Assembly: GCF_003688995.1 (NCBI RefSeq) | Contig: NZ_PENI01000006.1 | Span: forward strand, 186,001 to 250,000 | Reading direction: 5' to 3' | From: Streptomyces shenzhenensis | GTDB taxonomy: Bacteria > Actinomycetota > Actinomycetes > Streptomycetales > Streptomycetaceae | DNA: 64,000 bases | Part shown: positions 6,834-15,971 of the stretch, piece by piece | Layout: each line of letters opens with the position of its first letter | How positions within the stretch are numbered: the stretch's first letter is position 1 | Program-made: the position numbers and the translations under genes | The notes under the pieces: generated by a model | The model's database searches: none | What the model saw: the letters and a program-made list of their open reading frames with translations, nothing else | Told to the model about the DNA's origin: nothing

Positions 6834-6914
6834 CTCGTCATGCCTGGCGAATTGCAGCCCCCAAGATCCGGCCGCGCCCGAAATCCGTACCGTCCCCGTC
6901 AGGGAGGTGACGGA

Positions 6915-7340
6915 GTGGCGACCAAGAAGAACGCGGACATCGCGCGGCAGCGCGAGGACGAGGTGATGCTGCTCCGCACCCGCGAGCGGCTGGAGTTCCG
7001 CGAGATCGCCGAGCGGATCGGCGCCGACGTCAAGAACACGTACGAGGCGTGGAAACGCGGCCGGACCCGACTCCACCAGGAAGCCGCCGACAGCTTCGGC
7101 GCGTACGTCGGCGAGCAGCTGGCGACATGCAAGCAGGTGATCGACGGTCTGATGCCGCAGGTGTTCGCCGGGGGCATGAACGCCTCCAAGGCCGCCGAGG
7201 CGATCGTCAAGGCCATGGACCACGAGGCGAAGCTGCTCGGGCTCTATGCCCCCGTGAAGGCCAACGTCACCGTCACCGACGAGATGACCACCCGTATCAA
7301 AGCCCTCGCTGACGAGATCGCGCAGCTGGAGGAGACATGA
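6915..7340 (+). CDS. terS: Terminase small subunit
   Basis: The 141-residue protein starts at GTG 6915, preceded by a strong GGGAGGTGA. An ATG at 6840 would add 25 residues with little coding character. The N-terminal domain holds a helix-turn-helix (LRTRERLEFREIAERIGADV then KNTYEAWKRG) for recognising the packaging site. The remainder is helical and ends with the ADEIAQLEE helix. The passage LLGLYAPVKANVTV is typical of actinophage small terminases. Placement just before the large terminase supports the call. Confidence 0.75.
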   Translation: MATKKNADIARQREDEVMLLRTRERLEFREIAERIGADVKNTYEAWKRGRTRLHQEAADSFGAYVGEQLATCKQVIDGLMPQVFAGGMNASKAAEAIVKAMDHEAKLLGLYAPVKANVTVTDEMTTRIKALADEIAQLEET

Positions 7341-7510
7341 CCGAGCCCATCCCCGAAGAGTCGGCGCCCGCCGATCCGATCGATACGTGCCCGTCTGCGT
7401 TTCCCCGGAACCCGTCCATCACGTGCCAGCTGGTCAAGGACCACAACGCCCGCATGATCCACCGCCGAGAGACCGGCGGCCCCGACAGCCCGTACTTCGA
7501 ATGGGAGTAG
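7337..7510 (+). CDS. Small acidic protein between the terminase genes
   Basis: The 57-residue protein starts at ATG 7337, overlapping the small terminase stop. It contains two Cys and a Cys-His-like segment (ITCQLVKDHNARMIHRRETG) and ends FEWE. No family is recognised. The position suggests a packaging or head accessory role. Confidence 0.5.
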   Translation: MTEPIPEESAPADPIDTCPSAFPRNPSITCQLVKDHNARMIHRRETGGPDSPYFEWE

Positions 7511-7517
7511 CCCCGCA

Positions 7518-8864
7518 GTGCACGCCGCCGCCCTCGACGCAGCGATGGTCGGGATGTCCCCGGCCGAACTTGAGCTGCTCGAACAGGAGCTGGCGGCGCG
7601 CCTGTGGGCGAAGCGGTGGGGCCGCTGGAAGCCGTACCCGTGGCAGGTTCCGCCCCCGGCGATCGAGACGCTCGGCTGGTGGCTCCAGCTTGGTGGCCGT
7701 GGCACGGGCAAGACGGACGGCTGCGCCCGCTACATGGTCGCGCACGTCAACGGGCCACCCTGTGACCCGCGGTTGAAGGGCGGGCACCGCATGGCAATCA
7801 TCGCGCCGACGCAGGGAGACGCCGTCGAGGCGTGCGTGAACGGGCCGTCCGGGCTGAAGGCGCACGACCCGCGCGTGGTGCTCAGGACGACGGCTGGCGG
7901 CACCTTCGCGAGGTGGCCGAGCGGGGCCGAGGCGAAACTGTTCGGCGCGCACACCCCGGACGACGTGGAACGGCTCCGGGCCGGCGGTAACCGGTGCCTC
8001 GTGTGGATGGAAGAGGTCGCCGCGCAGCGCCGGTTGAAGGACGCCATCACGCACAGCGAGATGGGCCTGCGCATCGGATCCAACCCGCACTACATCGGCA
8101 GCACCACGCCGAAGCCGCGAACCGAGATCATCGAACTCACCGAGCGGTCCGACGTCATCGTGACCAAGGGCCGCACCCGGGACGCGATCCACCTGCCACA
8201 GGAGCAGCGCGACAAACTGATCCGCCGCCACGCTGGCACTGCTACCGAGGCTCAGGAGCTGGACGGCGAGCTGCTGAAGGACATCGAGGGCGCCCTGTGG
8301 AAGCGCCTGGTCCTGGACCGGACGCGTGTCGGCGCGGCCCCGCCACTCGTGCGCATCGTCGTCGCCATCGACCCGGCCGCGACCGACGGCGACGAGTCCG
8401 ACGAGATGGGCATCATCGTGGCCGGCCTCGGCCAGGCATACATCCCCGACCGCAACGGGTTCGTCCGGCAGCACGCCTACGTGCTCGACGACCTGTCCGG
8501 GCGCATGTCGCCCGAGGAGTGCATGCGGAAGGCAGCCGAGGCGTACCACGCCTGGAAGGCCGATGTGGTGATCGCCGAGACGAACAACGGCGGCGACTGG
8601 ATCGGCACGACGCTGCGGCAGATCGACCGCACGGTGAACTACGACACCGTGACCGCCACCCGCGGCAAGGCCACCCGCGCCGAACCGGTGGCGGCCGTGT
8701 TCTCGCAGAACGCCGCGCACATCGTCACCAGCCTGCCCGAACTGGAGACCCAGTTGGTCACGTGGGTCCCGGGGCAGGACAGCCCGGACCGGCTTGACGC
8801 CATGGTGTGGGCCCTCACTGCTCTCATGCTCGCGCCCGCGGGCAACTCGGCCGCGGTCGCATAG
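7518..8864 (+). CDS. terL: Terminase large subunit (packaging ATPase and nuclease)
   Basis: The 448-residue protein starts at GTG 7518. Walker A is GGRGTGKT (residues 59-66) after the adenine-binding WQ motif near residue 42. Walker B is LVWMEE (161-166) with the catalytic Glu. The nuclease half shows an RNase H-like start, VVAIDPAATDG (281-291), a later VVIAETNNGG, and DSPDRLDAMVWAL near the end. These match the family that pumps DNA into the prohead through the portal and cuts it. Length is normal for a siphophage large terminase. Confidence 0.92.
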   Translation: MHAAALDAAMVGMSPAELELLEQELAARLWAKRWGRWKPYPWQVPPPAIETLGWWLQLGGRGTGKTDGCARYMVAHVNGPPCDPRLKGGHRMAIIAPTQGDAVEACVNGPSGLKAHDPRVVLRTTAGGTFARWPSGAEAKLFGAHTPDDVERLRAGGNRCLVWMEEVAAQRRLKDAITHSEMGLRIGSNPHYIGSTTPKPRTEIIELTERSDVIVTKGRTRDAIHLPQEQRDKLIRRHAGTATEAQELDGELLKDIEGALWKRLVLDRTRVGAAPPLVRIVVAIDPAATDGDESDEMGIIVAGLGQAYIPDRNGFVRQHAYVLDDLSGRMSPEECMRKAAEAYHAWKADVVIAETNNGGDWIGTTLRQIDRTVNYDTVTATRGKATRAEPVAAVFSQNAAHIVTSLPELETQLVTWVPGQDSPDRLDAMVWALTALMLAPAGNSAAVA

Positions 8865-8872
8865 GAGGACCC

Positions 8873-11200
8873 TTGAGCCAGTACCGGAACCGAGCGCTAC
8901 GCCGAGCCGCCGAGACACGCGCCCTCAGCCTTGACAGCCTCCGCGACCGCATGCCGATCACCGTGGCCTCGATCGGCGGGCAGCAGTCCCTCACCATGGC
9001 GCTGGACGCCGAGGCGAGGGGGTTCGCCAACTCGGCCGTGGCGTACCGGTGCGTGGACGCAATCGCCTCCAACGGCTCGTCGGTCCCGCTGGCCGTGGCC
9101 CGGCCGGACGGCTCGTTCATCGACGGGCACGAGGTCGCCCACCTGTTCAACAAGAAGCCCAACACGTTCTTGTCGGCCCGCGCCTTCAAGTACCTGCTTC
9201 TCATGCAGGCCGAGTTGGCCGGCCAGTCCTTCGTGCACCTGGACCGGGGCGAAACAGGACTCGGGCCGATTGCCGAGGCGAACCTAGTGTTCGATCCGGT
9301 GGACATCGTGGTCGACAAGCCGTTGTCACAGCGCCCCACGATCGTGAACATCGTCGGGTTCGTCATCCGGCGCGGCGACGGTGTGCAGGTGCCGGTGCTG
9401 CCGGAAGAGATGCTGTGGCTGCGCTACCCGCACCCGTTCGATCCGCTGGGCTGCATCGCCCCGTGGAAGGCTGCGCGGCACGCCGTCGACATGGACGCGT
9501 TCGCCCGCGAGTGGCAGCGCTCCAGCTACGCGAACGGCGCTCGTCCCACCGGCGTCGTCTACCTCGGCGACATGGAAGAGCGCGAGTTCACGGCAGTCAA
9601 GGCCGCGTGGCGCGCGTCGATGCAGGGCCCGGAGAACGCCGGCAAGACGCTGCTCGTACGGTCCGCGCCGGGCGGCGGGCAGAACGGCGCCAAGGGCATC
9701 GGCTTCGAGAGGCTGACGTTCACCCCAGAGGAGATGGAGTACCTCGAAAGCCGCATGGCCAACTCGGCTGAGGTCATGTTGGCGTTCGGGGTGCCGCACG
9801 ACTACTTGGCCGCGGGCACGACGTACGAGAACCGGGCGGCGGCAAAGGCGACGCTGTGGTCCGACACCATCAAGCCGAAGCTCGAAATGATCGCCTCGGA
9901 GATCGACCTCCGCCTGCTGCCGTCCGACGCCGAAGACGCGGTGTTCGACCTCTCGGGCGTCGAGGCCCTCCAGGAGACACAGGACTCGAAGGCGAACCGC
10001 ACCCGGGCCAGCGTCTACAGCGACACCCTGATGATCGATGAGGCCCGCGCCGAACTCGGCAAAGATCCGCTACCGGGCGGCATCGGCCAGCACACCCTGA
10101 CCCCGTACCGGGCACAGTTCGCCCCCGTACAGGGCGTGCCGGCCGGAGATGAGGCGCGGTCGTGGAATGCGGACTTCTCTCGTCTGCTGCCGTCGTCGCC
10201 GGACGTCGGAGCCGTTGTCGAGCGGGCCGTAGAGGCTGCCCTTGCCCGGCTGCTTGGGCAGGCCCCGCCGCAGGTCGACGCTCCTCCGACGCCCCGTCGG
10301 CCGGAGCTGACCCGCGCGGACGACGGGCCGTCGTCGCCGTCCGTCAGCGAGATCAACGCCGCCTATGACGAGCTGGAGCCCGCCGGCCGCCGCGCCGTGC
10401 AGGCCCTCGCCCGCGAACAGCGCGACCGGGTGCTGAGGGACTTCGACCGGCTCATGGCCAAGCCGCAGCGGTCCACGGCGTGGCTGGAGGAGACCCGCGC
10501 GCACGCCTGCGCTCTCGCCCGCGACGACCAGGTACGCCTCGCCCCGCCCGACCCCGATCAGTTGCCCGCGGCCCGCATGACCGACATGGACGTCGCCACC
10601 GGCCCGGAGGGGTGGGACGAGCGCATCCAGGTGCGGGAGATCTTCGACGCGCGGTACTGGCGGCGGAAGACGGCCGAGACGCTGCGGCCGTTCATCGAGC
10701 GAGTGTGGCGCCGCGGCGGGGCCACGATCACGGGTTCGTTCGACCTGGACGAGCCGGACGTGTCCGCCGCCCTGGGCGACCGGATCGAGGAGTTGGCCGG
10801 GCAGGTCACGGCGACCACGGAGCAGGTGCTCCGATCGCAACTCCTCGCGCACGGCGTTGCCGAGGGCGAGAGCGTGCCCGAGCTGCGGGCGCGGATCCAG
10901 CGGGTGTTCGCCAACCTGAGCGACTACCGGGCGACGATGATCGCCCGCACAGAGACCGTCGGCGGCTACAGCCAGGCGTCGTTCCTCGCCGCGCTCGACG
11001 CCGGCGCCACAACGAAGACGTGGCTCGCCACGAAAGACCAGCGCACGCGCGAGACGCACCGGCAGGAGAACGGGAACACGGCCGCGATGAACAAGCGGTT
11101 CACCCTCACCAAGTCCCGGTGGCCGGCGGATCCGACCGCCCCGGCCGCGCAGTCCATCCAGTGCCGTTGCGCACTCACGTACTCGTTCGAGGAGTCCTGA
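8873..11200 (+). CDS. Portal protein fused to a MuF-type head morphogenesis domain
   Basis: The 775-residue protein starts at TTG 8873, five bases after GGAGGA. The N-terminal 430 residues or so are an HK97-type portal, including the ANSAVAYRCVDAIASNGSSV start, LWLRYPHPFDPL and the long helix region near residues 300-350. After a disordered linker (about 430-520), residues about 590-775 resemble the phage Mu F domain: RATMIARTETVGGYSQASF, then TRETHRQENG and the end IQCRCALTY. In many phages the two are separate genes; here they are one frame with no stop. It would form the dodecameric DNA entry ring with an internal head protein attached. Confidence 0.9.
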   Translation: MSQYRNRALRRAAETRALSLDSLRDRMPITVASIGGQQSLTMALDAEARGFANSAVAYRCVDAIASNGSSVPLAVARPDGSFIDGHEVAHLFNKKPNTFLSARAFKYLLLMQAELAGQSFVHLDRGETGLGPIAEANLVFDPVDIVVDKPLSQRPTIVNIVGFVIRRGDGVQVPVLPEEMLWLRYPHPFDPLGCIAPWKAARHAVDMDAFAREWQRSSYANGARPTGVVYLGDMEEREFTAVKAAWRASMQGPENAGKTLLVRSAPGGGQNGAKGIGFERLTFTPEEMEYLESRMANSAEVMLAFGVPHDYLAAGTTYENRAAAKATLWSDTIKPKLEMIASEIDLRLLPSDAEDAVFDLSGVEALQETQDSKANRTRASVYSDTLMIDEARAELGKDPLPGGIGQHTLTPYRAQFAPVQGVPAGDEARSWNADFSRLLPSSPDVGAVVERAVEAALARLLGQAPPQVDAPPTPRRPELTRADDGPSSPSVSEINAAYDELEPAGRRAVQALAREQRDRVLRDFDRLMAKPQRSTAWLEETRAHACALARDDQVRLAPPDPDQLPAARMTDMDVATGPEGWDERIQVREIFDARYWRRKTAETLRPFIERVWRRGGATITGSFDLDEPDVSAALGDRIEELAGQVTATTEQVLRSQLLAHGVAEGESVPELRARIQRVFANLSDYRATMIARTETVGGYSQASFLAALDAGATTKTWLATKDQRTRETHRQENGNTAAMNKRFTLTKSRWPADPTAPAAQSIQCRCALTYSFEES

Positions 11201-11202
11201 TC

Positions 11203-11544
11203 ATGGCGACGCTGCTGCGCGGCGAGATCCCCGTCATCCTCCAGCCCGCTGGGCATGCGCAGTACCGGGGCGCGTACTGCCCGCCCGGCGTGCCCTTCAA
11301 GGAAGTCCGCCGTGGACCGTTCGACGGAAAGCAGGATCTCGCCGTCCGCCCGGACATCAACGGCGAGGTGCCCAAGCTCGTCACGTTCGCCAACGGGCAG
11401 GTCGTGTACGAGTACGACGGCCGCGACAAGAAGAACCGCGCCGTATACCGGTACGCCCCAAAGCTGTCCTCGTCGCACCGCGACGTCATGAACGGCGTGG
11501 CCGAGGTCTACGCCGAGCACGCGCTGAAGAAGGGAACCCAGTGA
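11203..11544 (+). CDS. Hypothetical head-region protein
   Basis: The 113-residue protein starts at ATG 11203, three bases after the portal stop, with GGAG upstream. It looks like a small beta-rich domain (VVYEYDGRDKKNRAVYRY) followed by a helix. No family is recognised. It lies between portal-MuF and the protease. Confidence 0.55.
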   Translation: MATLLRGEIPVILQPAGHAQYRGAYCPPGVPFKEVRRGPFDGKQDLAVRPDINGEVPKLVTFANGQVVYEYDGRDKKNRAVYRYAPKLSSSHRDVMNGVAEVYAEHALKKGTQ

Positions 11545-11729
11545 GCTTCAACGTCCTCATGATCGAGTGCCCGTACTGCCACGTTCAGCAGCCGGCCCGC
11601 GTTACGGCGGTCGCTGACGTAGACCTCGCCCGCGACGACTTGCCCGACGTCGTACCGGTGACCCACACGGCGGACCTGACGGCCGCGAAGACGCACGCAC
11701 AGACGTGCAGGAGCAGGAGGACCCGGTAA
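11541..11729 (+). CDS. Small zinc-finger-like protein in the head module
   Basis: The 62-residue protein starts at GTG 11541, overlapping the previous stop. It has CPYC near the N-terminus and HAQTC near the C-terminus, a likely C2HC zinc site that would tie the ends together. It overlaps the protease start by one base. Confidence 0.5.
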   Translation: MSFNVLMIECPYCHVQQPARVTAVADVDLARDDLPDVVPVTHTADLTAAKTHAQTCRSRRTR

Positions 11730-12388
11730 TGGAGATCGAGTTCCGCGTCTTCGAGACGCACGAGTTCCGCGTAGGCGAGGACCAGGACGGCACCTTCGAA
11801 GGCGTGGCCTGCCAGTACGGCAAGAAGGACTCGTACGGCACCACCTTCCACCCCGGCGTCTTCAAGCGCGGCATCGACAAGGGCTCGTACGCCTACCTGT
11901 TCATGCACAGCCCGTACGACCCGATCGGCACCTTCCGAGCCGACGAGCAGCCCAACCACCTGCACATCGCGGGCGCGTACGACGACACGCAGTCCGGCCG
12001 CGACAAACGCGCGATGGCCCGGTCCGGCAGCGCGCGGGAACTGTCCGTCGGGTTCGTGCGGACGGACCTGCCGGAATGGAAGAAGCTCGCCGAGATGGGC
12101 GACGAGGACCGCGCCGACGTGCTGGAAAACATCCGGTCCGCGCGGCTCATCGAGGTCTCGCAGATCACCGCGCGCATGGCGGCCGTGCCCGGCTCCAAGC
12201 TGAAGACCGTCCGCAGCGCGCTCGGCGCCCTGTACACGGACACCGTGGGCGAGCCGACCCTCGCCGAGCGGCTGGCCGAGTACGACCGCGAGCACGGCCG
12301 GGACTCGGCGATCGCCCACCAGCAGGAGATGATCCGGCGACAACGGCGGGCGGCGCTGCTGCGGCTGACGGCCGTGGGCGGCGCGTGA
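11729..12388 (+). CDS. HK97-family prohead protease
   Basis: The 219-residue protein starts at ATG 11729. The core matches peptidase family U35: an early strand FEGVACQYG, His60 in LFMHSP, and Ser106 in RELSVGF as likely catalytic residues, followed by SQITARMAAVPGS. It should cleave the capsid N-terminal scaffold during head maturation. The C-terminal charged helix (EMIRRQRRAALLRL) may bind the capsid. It lies directly before the capsid gene, as usual. Confidence 0.88.
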   Translation: MEIEFRVFETHEFRVGEDQDGTFEGVACQYGKKDSYGTTFHPGVFKRGIDKGSYAYLFMHSPYDPIGTFRADEQPNHLHIAGAYDDTQSGRDKRAMARSGSARELSVGFVRTDLPEWKKLAEMGDEDRADVLENIRSARLIEVSQITARMAAVPGSKLKTVRSALGALYTDTVGEPTLAERLAEYDREHGRDSAIAHQQEMIRRQRRAALLRLTAVGGA

Positions 12389-12459
12389 TGACCGACGACG
12401 AACTGAGCCTCGCAGGACAGGCGATGGGCGTCACCGCGCCTTCCTCGCCCTGTTCCTGA
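12388..12459 (+). CDS. Possible 23-codon peptide after the protease
   Basis: An ATG at 12388 overlaps the protease stop and gives a 23-residue peptide. Another frame of the same bases, running to a TAG at 12498-12500, encodes a hydrophobic run followed by a very basic tail (FLALFLTLWWDKRRKRRRR) but has no visible start. Either a shift joins the two or only one is real. The evidence is weak. Confidence 0.25.
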   Translation: MTDDELSLAGQAMGVTAPSSPCS

Positions 12460-12701
12460 CGCTGTGGTGGGACAAACGACGTAAGCGACGACGCCGGTAG
12501 ATGCCCGTCGTCAGGGGCGAATTGCGGCCCCCACCCGCACGCACCCCCGCAGTCGATCTACCCTCCCCCCATCCGGGCCGCTCGCACCGGACGTGAAAGC
12601 CGCGAGCATGCCGGGCGCGATCCACCGGCCGTGACAGACGGACCGCAGACACCCAGACATCTGGGCGGCTGCGTGCCGTCCACGGACCGAGAGGACTCGC
12701 G

Positions 12702-14000
12702 GTGAGCAACTTCGCGAAGATCCGCCCCATCGGTCGCCGCCGTGACGGTCGACTGATCTACCCCATCAAGGGCGGTGCCCCGACCCTGACCGAGCAGCGC
12801 GACGAGGTCGTGCGCCTGCTCCAGGACCCGAACTTCGACGGCGACGTTGACGAGCTGCTCCAGCGCGCCGACGACATCGCCGCGAAGATCGACCAGGCCG
12901 CTCGGCGCGACGCCCGCCTCCGCGCGCTCAAGGCAGCTTCGCTGCCCGCTGGCGACCCGGACCCGGACACCCGCCGCGAGGAGCCGGGCATGCAGCCCGA
13001 CGACCGAGGCAACCCGCACCCGCTCACCGTCGCCGAGGCCTTCGTCCGCAGCAAGGCCCTGGAGAACTTCCGAGCGAACGGCAAGCGCGGCCAGTTCAGC
13101 GTGGAGGGAGCCGACTTCCGCGCGGCCCCGGCCGGCACGGTCACCACGACGACCCAGCCGCAGCAGAACACCCGGGTGCCGGGGATCATCCCGCAGAACC
13201 CGGACTTCCCCCTGCTGGTCGCAAGCCTGTTGGACCGGCAGACGTCGGACGGCACCACGCTGGAGTACATGCGGGACGTGTCCGGCCCGCAGGCGACCTG
13301 GAACAAGGCCGCAGTCGTCGCCGAGGGCGCCGACAAGCCTAAGTCCGGCCCGTTCCTGTTCGACCTGATCAGTACGAACCTGAAGACCGTCGCGCACTGG
13401 GTGCCCATCACCCGGCAGGCCGCGGACGACAACGGCCAGCTCATGGGCTACATCAACGGCCGACTGACGTACGGCCTTGAGTACAAGATGGATCGCGAGA
13501 TCCTCACCGGCAACGGCACCACCGAGATGCAGGGCATCCTCACGACGGCCGGCATCGGCGCGTACCAGCCGGGCGTGGGGTCGACGGACGTCAAGCTCAT
13601 CACGGTCCGGAAGGCGAAGACGCAGGGCGAGTTGGCGTTGTACCCGCCGACTGCCGTCGTGCTCAACCCGATGGACTGGCAGGACATCGAGCTGGACGAG
13701 GACGACAACGGTCAGTTCCGCGTCATCGCGAACGTCACCGACCCGGGCGCGCCGATGCGGCTGTGGGGCCTGACGGTCGTCACCACCGTGGCGATGGCTG
13801 CGGGGACGGCGCTCCTCGGCGGGTTCCGCACCGGGGCGACGCTGTGGGAGCGGCAGGGGATCACCATCCTCATGACCGACTCGCACGCGGAGTACTTCAC
13901 CGCGAACACGCTGGTCATCCTCGCCGAGCGCCGCGCGAACGTCGCGGTCCACACTCCGCAGGCGTTCGTGAAGATCACGTTCGCTGCGGCGACTTCCTGA
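12702..14000 (+). CDS. Major capsid protein, HK97 fold, with N-terminal scaffold (delta) domain
   Basis: The 432-residue protein starts at GTG 12702 with GAGAGGA upstream. Residues 1 to about 130 are helical and charged (TLTEQRDEVVRLLQDPNFDG onward), as expected of the delta domain removed by the protease. The body resembles the Phage_capsid family: LEYMRDVSG, KTVAHWVPITRQAADD, an E-loop region, and LWGLTVVTT near the C-terminal strands. It should form the icosahedral shell. A 242-base gap precedes it, with a small hairpin (about 12487-12511) but no gene. Confidence 0.88.
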   Translation: MSNFAKIRPIGRRRDGRLIYPIKGGAPTLTEQRDEVVRLLQDPNFDGDVDELLQRADDIAAKIDQAARRDARLRALKAASLPAGDPDPDTRREEPGMQPDDRGNPHPLTVAEAFVRSKALENFRANGKRGQFSVEGADFRAAPAGTVTTTTQPQQNTRVPGIIPQNPDFPLLVASLLDRQTSDGTTLEYMRDVSGPQATWNKAAVVAEGADKPKSGPFLFDLISTNLKTVAHWVPITRQAADDNGQLMGYINGRLTYGLEYKMDREILTGNGTTEMQGILTTAGIGAYQPGVGSTDVKLITVRKAKTQGELALYPPTAVVLNPMDWQDIELDEDDNGQFRVIANVTDPGAPMRLWGLTVVTTVAMAAGTALLGGFRTGATLWERQGITILMTDSHAEYFTANTLVILAERRANVAVHTPQAFVKITFAAATS

Positions 14001-14077
14001 CTTCCCCGTGGGCGCGGTCCGCCCCGGCTCGACCGCGCCCGCCCCGAACCTCTCCGCATCTTCTGAGGAGCCACCGC

Positions 14078-14359
14078 ATGGCCACCACACGCAAGAGCAC
14101 CCCCGACGAGAGCACCGAGCAGCCGAACGCCGCCGTCGTCCGCACGCAGGAGTATGCGGCGGGCGAGGGCTGGGCGGTAGGGCAACATGCCCCCGAGGAT
14201 GCGTTCCGCGCCCTCGACGCCGCCGGCACCGGTGAGCCCACCGGCCCGGTCGTTCCCACACACCCGGGTGGCTATGCCCGGCAGATCGTCGCCAAGGGCG
14301 GGCTAATCACGGAGGGCGTCAAGCGCGAGCTGGACGCCGCTGAGGGCGAGCAGGGCTGA
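14078..14359 (+). CDS. Small hypothetical head protein
   Basis: The 93-residue protein starts at ATG 14078, after TGAGGAG. The N-terminal third is Thr/Lys/Glu-rich and probably disordered. The rest includes ARQIVAKGGLITEGVKRELD. It sits between capsid and connector genes, where minor head or decoration proteins are common, but no motif decides this. Confidence 0.55.
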   Translation: MATTRKSTPDESTEQPNAAVVRTQEYAAGEGWAVGQHAPEDAFRALDAAGTGEPTGPVVPTHPGGYARQIVAKGGLITEGVKRELDAAEGEQG

Positions 14360-14362
14360 CCC

Positions 14363-15049
14363 ATGGCGTACTGCTCCGAAGAGGCCGCGCGGACCGCGGG
14401 TGTCACCGGCTCGGATGCCGAGGTCGCCGCGTGGATCGCTGTTGCCCGGGAGCGGATCGACGCCTACACCCAGCAGTGTTTCGAACCAACTGACCTGGTG
14501 GTGGTGGCGGATGTCGGCGCGGGGGGACTGGTCATCCTCCCGCGCCGCGTCCGGATCATCACCAGCGTCATGCCCGTGCTGGCCGCCGACGACGGCCCGT
14601 CGATCCCGTCGTCTGCCTACCGGGTCACCTCGTCGAAGGTGTTCGGACAGGTCGACGCCGTACACCTCGCATGGGGTGGCTACGACGATCTCGTGGTGGG
14701 GGCCGAGTCGTATAACGGGGGCTGGCTCGGTCTGTGGGAGCGGTGGGGGGCCGAGCAGGTCAAGGTGGCCGGCTCGTTCGGCTACGACGAGCCGTCGTTG
14801 CTCGTGGGGCAGGCGTGCGCCCTGCTTGCCGCGCACCTCCAGGCCGAGGCTGCCCCGTCGGATGCGGACGCCGAGCAGGATCCGTCGCTTCAGGTGGACG
14901 ACGAGGGCAACAACGTGGCCATCGAGGACAGCGACGATGAGCCGTCGGAAGGCGTCGTCACGGCGTCGGCGTCGACCGGATCATCACAGGTCGACGCCCT
15001 ATTGGCGGGCTACCTGAACCGCGGTCACTCGCTGATCGGGGGTGTGTGA
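14363..15049 (+). CDS. Head-tail connector protein (gp6-like)
   Basis: The 228-residue protein starts at ATG 14363, three bases after the previous stop. The N-terminal helices (SDAEVAAWIAVARERIDAYT) fit the connector fold that docks under the portal, followed by a beta-rich middle. A long acidic linker (about 172-200, rich in Asp and Glu) and the C-terminal helix VDALLAGYLNRGHS complete it. Position between capsid and HK97 gp10-like genes supports the call. Confidence 0.65.
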   Translation: MAYCSEEAARTAGVTGSDAEVAAWIAVARERIDAYTQQCFEPTDLVVVADVGAGGLVILPRRVRIITSVMPVLAADDGPSIPSSAYRVTSSKVFGQVDAVHLAWGGYDDLVVGAESYNGGWLGLWERWGAEQVKVAGSFGYDEPSLLVGQACALLAAHLQAEAAPSDADAEQDPSLQVDDEGNNVAIEDSDDEPSEGVVTASASTGSSQVDALLAGYLNRGHSLIGGV

Positions 15050-15519
15050 TGCGCATGCGTAGTTCGTCACCGTTGCGCCTCGGCGCGTCCGAGTCCGTGC
15101 GGATCAACACCCGCCAGTACGAGCGTGGTCTACGCCGTGCATTCGGCGGCATGTCGGACGACGTGAAGCGGGCCGTCGACCGGACCCGGGTGGACGTGCA
15201 GAACGAGGCACGCCGCCGGGCCGCAGTGGACACCGGCCGCCTGCGCTCCTCGATCGTCTCGCGCGCCGAGAACAGGGGCCGCAGCGTGGGCTACGTCGTC
15301 GGCACGAACGTCTCCTACGCCGCGGATGTTGAGGGCGGGACGGAGCCGCATGACATCTTTCCGAAGAACAAGCAGGCGCTGTACTGGCCGGGCGCTGCTC
15401 ACCCCGTCGCAAAGGTGCATCACCCTGGCACGCCCGCACAGCCGTTCATGCGGCCCGCGATCGAGCTGACGGAGATCTTCTTCCGGGCGAACCTCTCGCA
15501 GATCCGGGGAGGCCGGTGA
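15049..15519 (+). CDS. HK97 gp10-like tail completion protein
   Basis: The 156-residue protein starts at ATG 15049 (an in-frame GTG lies just before it), overlapping the connector stop. The VDTGRLRSSI motif followed by VGTNVSYAADVEGGTEPHDI and QPFMRPAI near the C-terminus is the signature of the gp10/HK97 head-tail joining family. It should help complete the neck. Confidence 0.8.
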   Translation: MRMRSSSPLRLGASESVRINTRQYERGLRRAFGGMSDDVKRAVDRTRVDVQNEARRRAAVDTGRLRSSIVSRAENRGRSVGYVVGTNVSYAADVEGGTEPHDIFPKNKQALYWPGAAHPVAKVHHPGTPAQPFMRPAIELTEIFFRANLSQIRGGR

Positions 15520-15971
15520 TGGCCGCAAGCACCTCGGGCGCCATCAAGGCCCGCCTGGAAGCCCTTCAGTTCGGCGTGCCCGTCTTCCGTGACGGCCCCC
15601 GCGAGGGGCAGGCCGAGCCGTTCATCGTCGTGCAGGAGGGCATGCCGGCCGGGCTCGACACCACGGCCAACGGGGACTTCGGTGATCCGGCGGCTGAGAT
15701 CAACATCATCGAGACCGTCACCGTGGATCTCGTGCAGCGGGCCCGTGTGAAGACCGGCGCGCGTACGACGAAGGTCACCGAGCGGTACGGGCTGGCCGAG
15801 GCCATCGCGCACGCCCTGCACGGCTGCCAACTGCCGGCGCACCCGGCGAAGGTCACCGCAGTCCGGGTCGACGACATCGACCGCATCCCCATCGCCGACA
15901 ACCGGGTCCGGCACTCGATCACGGTGCACGTGCACCGGGAGCTGCTGCGTGAAGAGGTGACTCCGCAGTGA
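15519..15971 (+). CDS. Tail terminator-like protein
   Basis: The 150-residue protein starts at ATG 15519, overlapping the previous stop. The pattern FGVPVFRDGPREGQAEPFIV, a beta-sheet core and the late VRHSITVHVHRELLRE strand fit the gpU-type tail terminator that caps the tail tube. Position between the completion protein and the tube protein agrees. Confidence 0.65.
   Translation: MAASTSGAIKARLEALQFGVPVFRDGPREGQAEPFIVVQEGMPAGLDTTANGDFGDPAAEINIIETVTVDLVQRARVKTGARTTKVTERYGLAEAIAHALHGCQLPAHPAKVTAVRVDDIDRIPIADNRVRHSITVHVHRELLREEVTPQ

Noticed and set aside
6846..12533. An 18-base match with one mismatch (GGCGAATTGC..CCCCCA) at 6846-6863 and 12516-12533, before the terminase and near the capsid gene, considered as a packaging or control site
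   Set aside because: A single 18-base pair with a mismatch is not far above chance over all pairs in 64 kb, and neither copy has a palindrome or other support.
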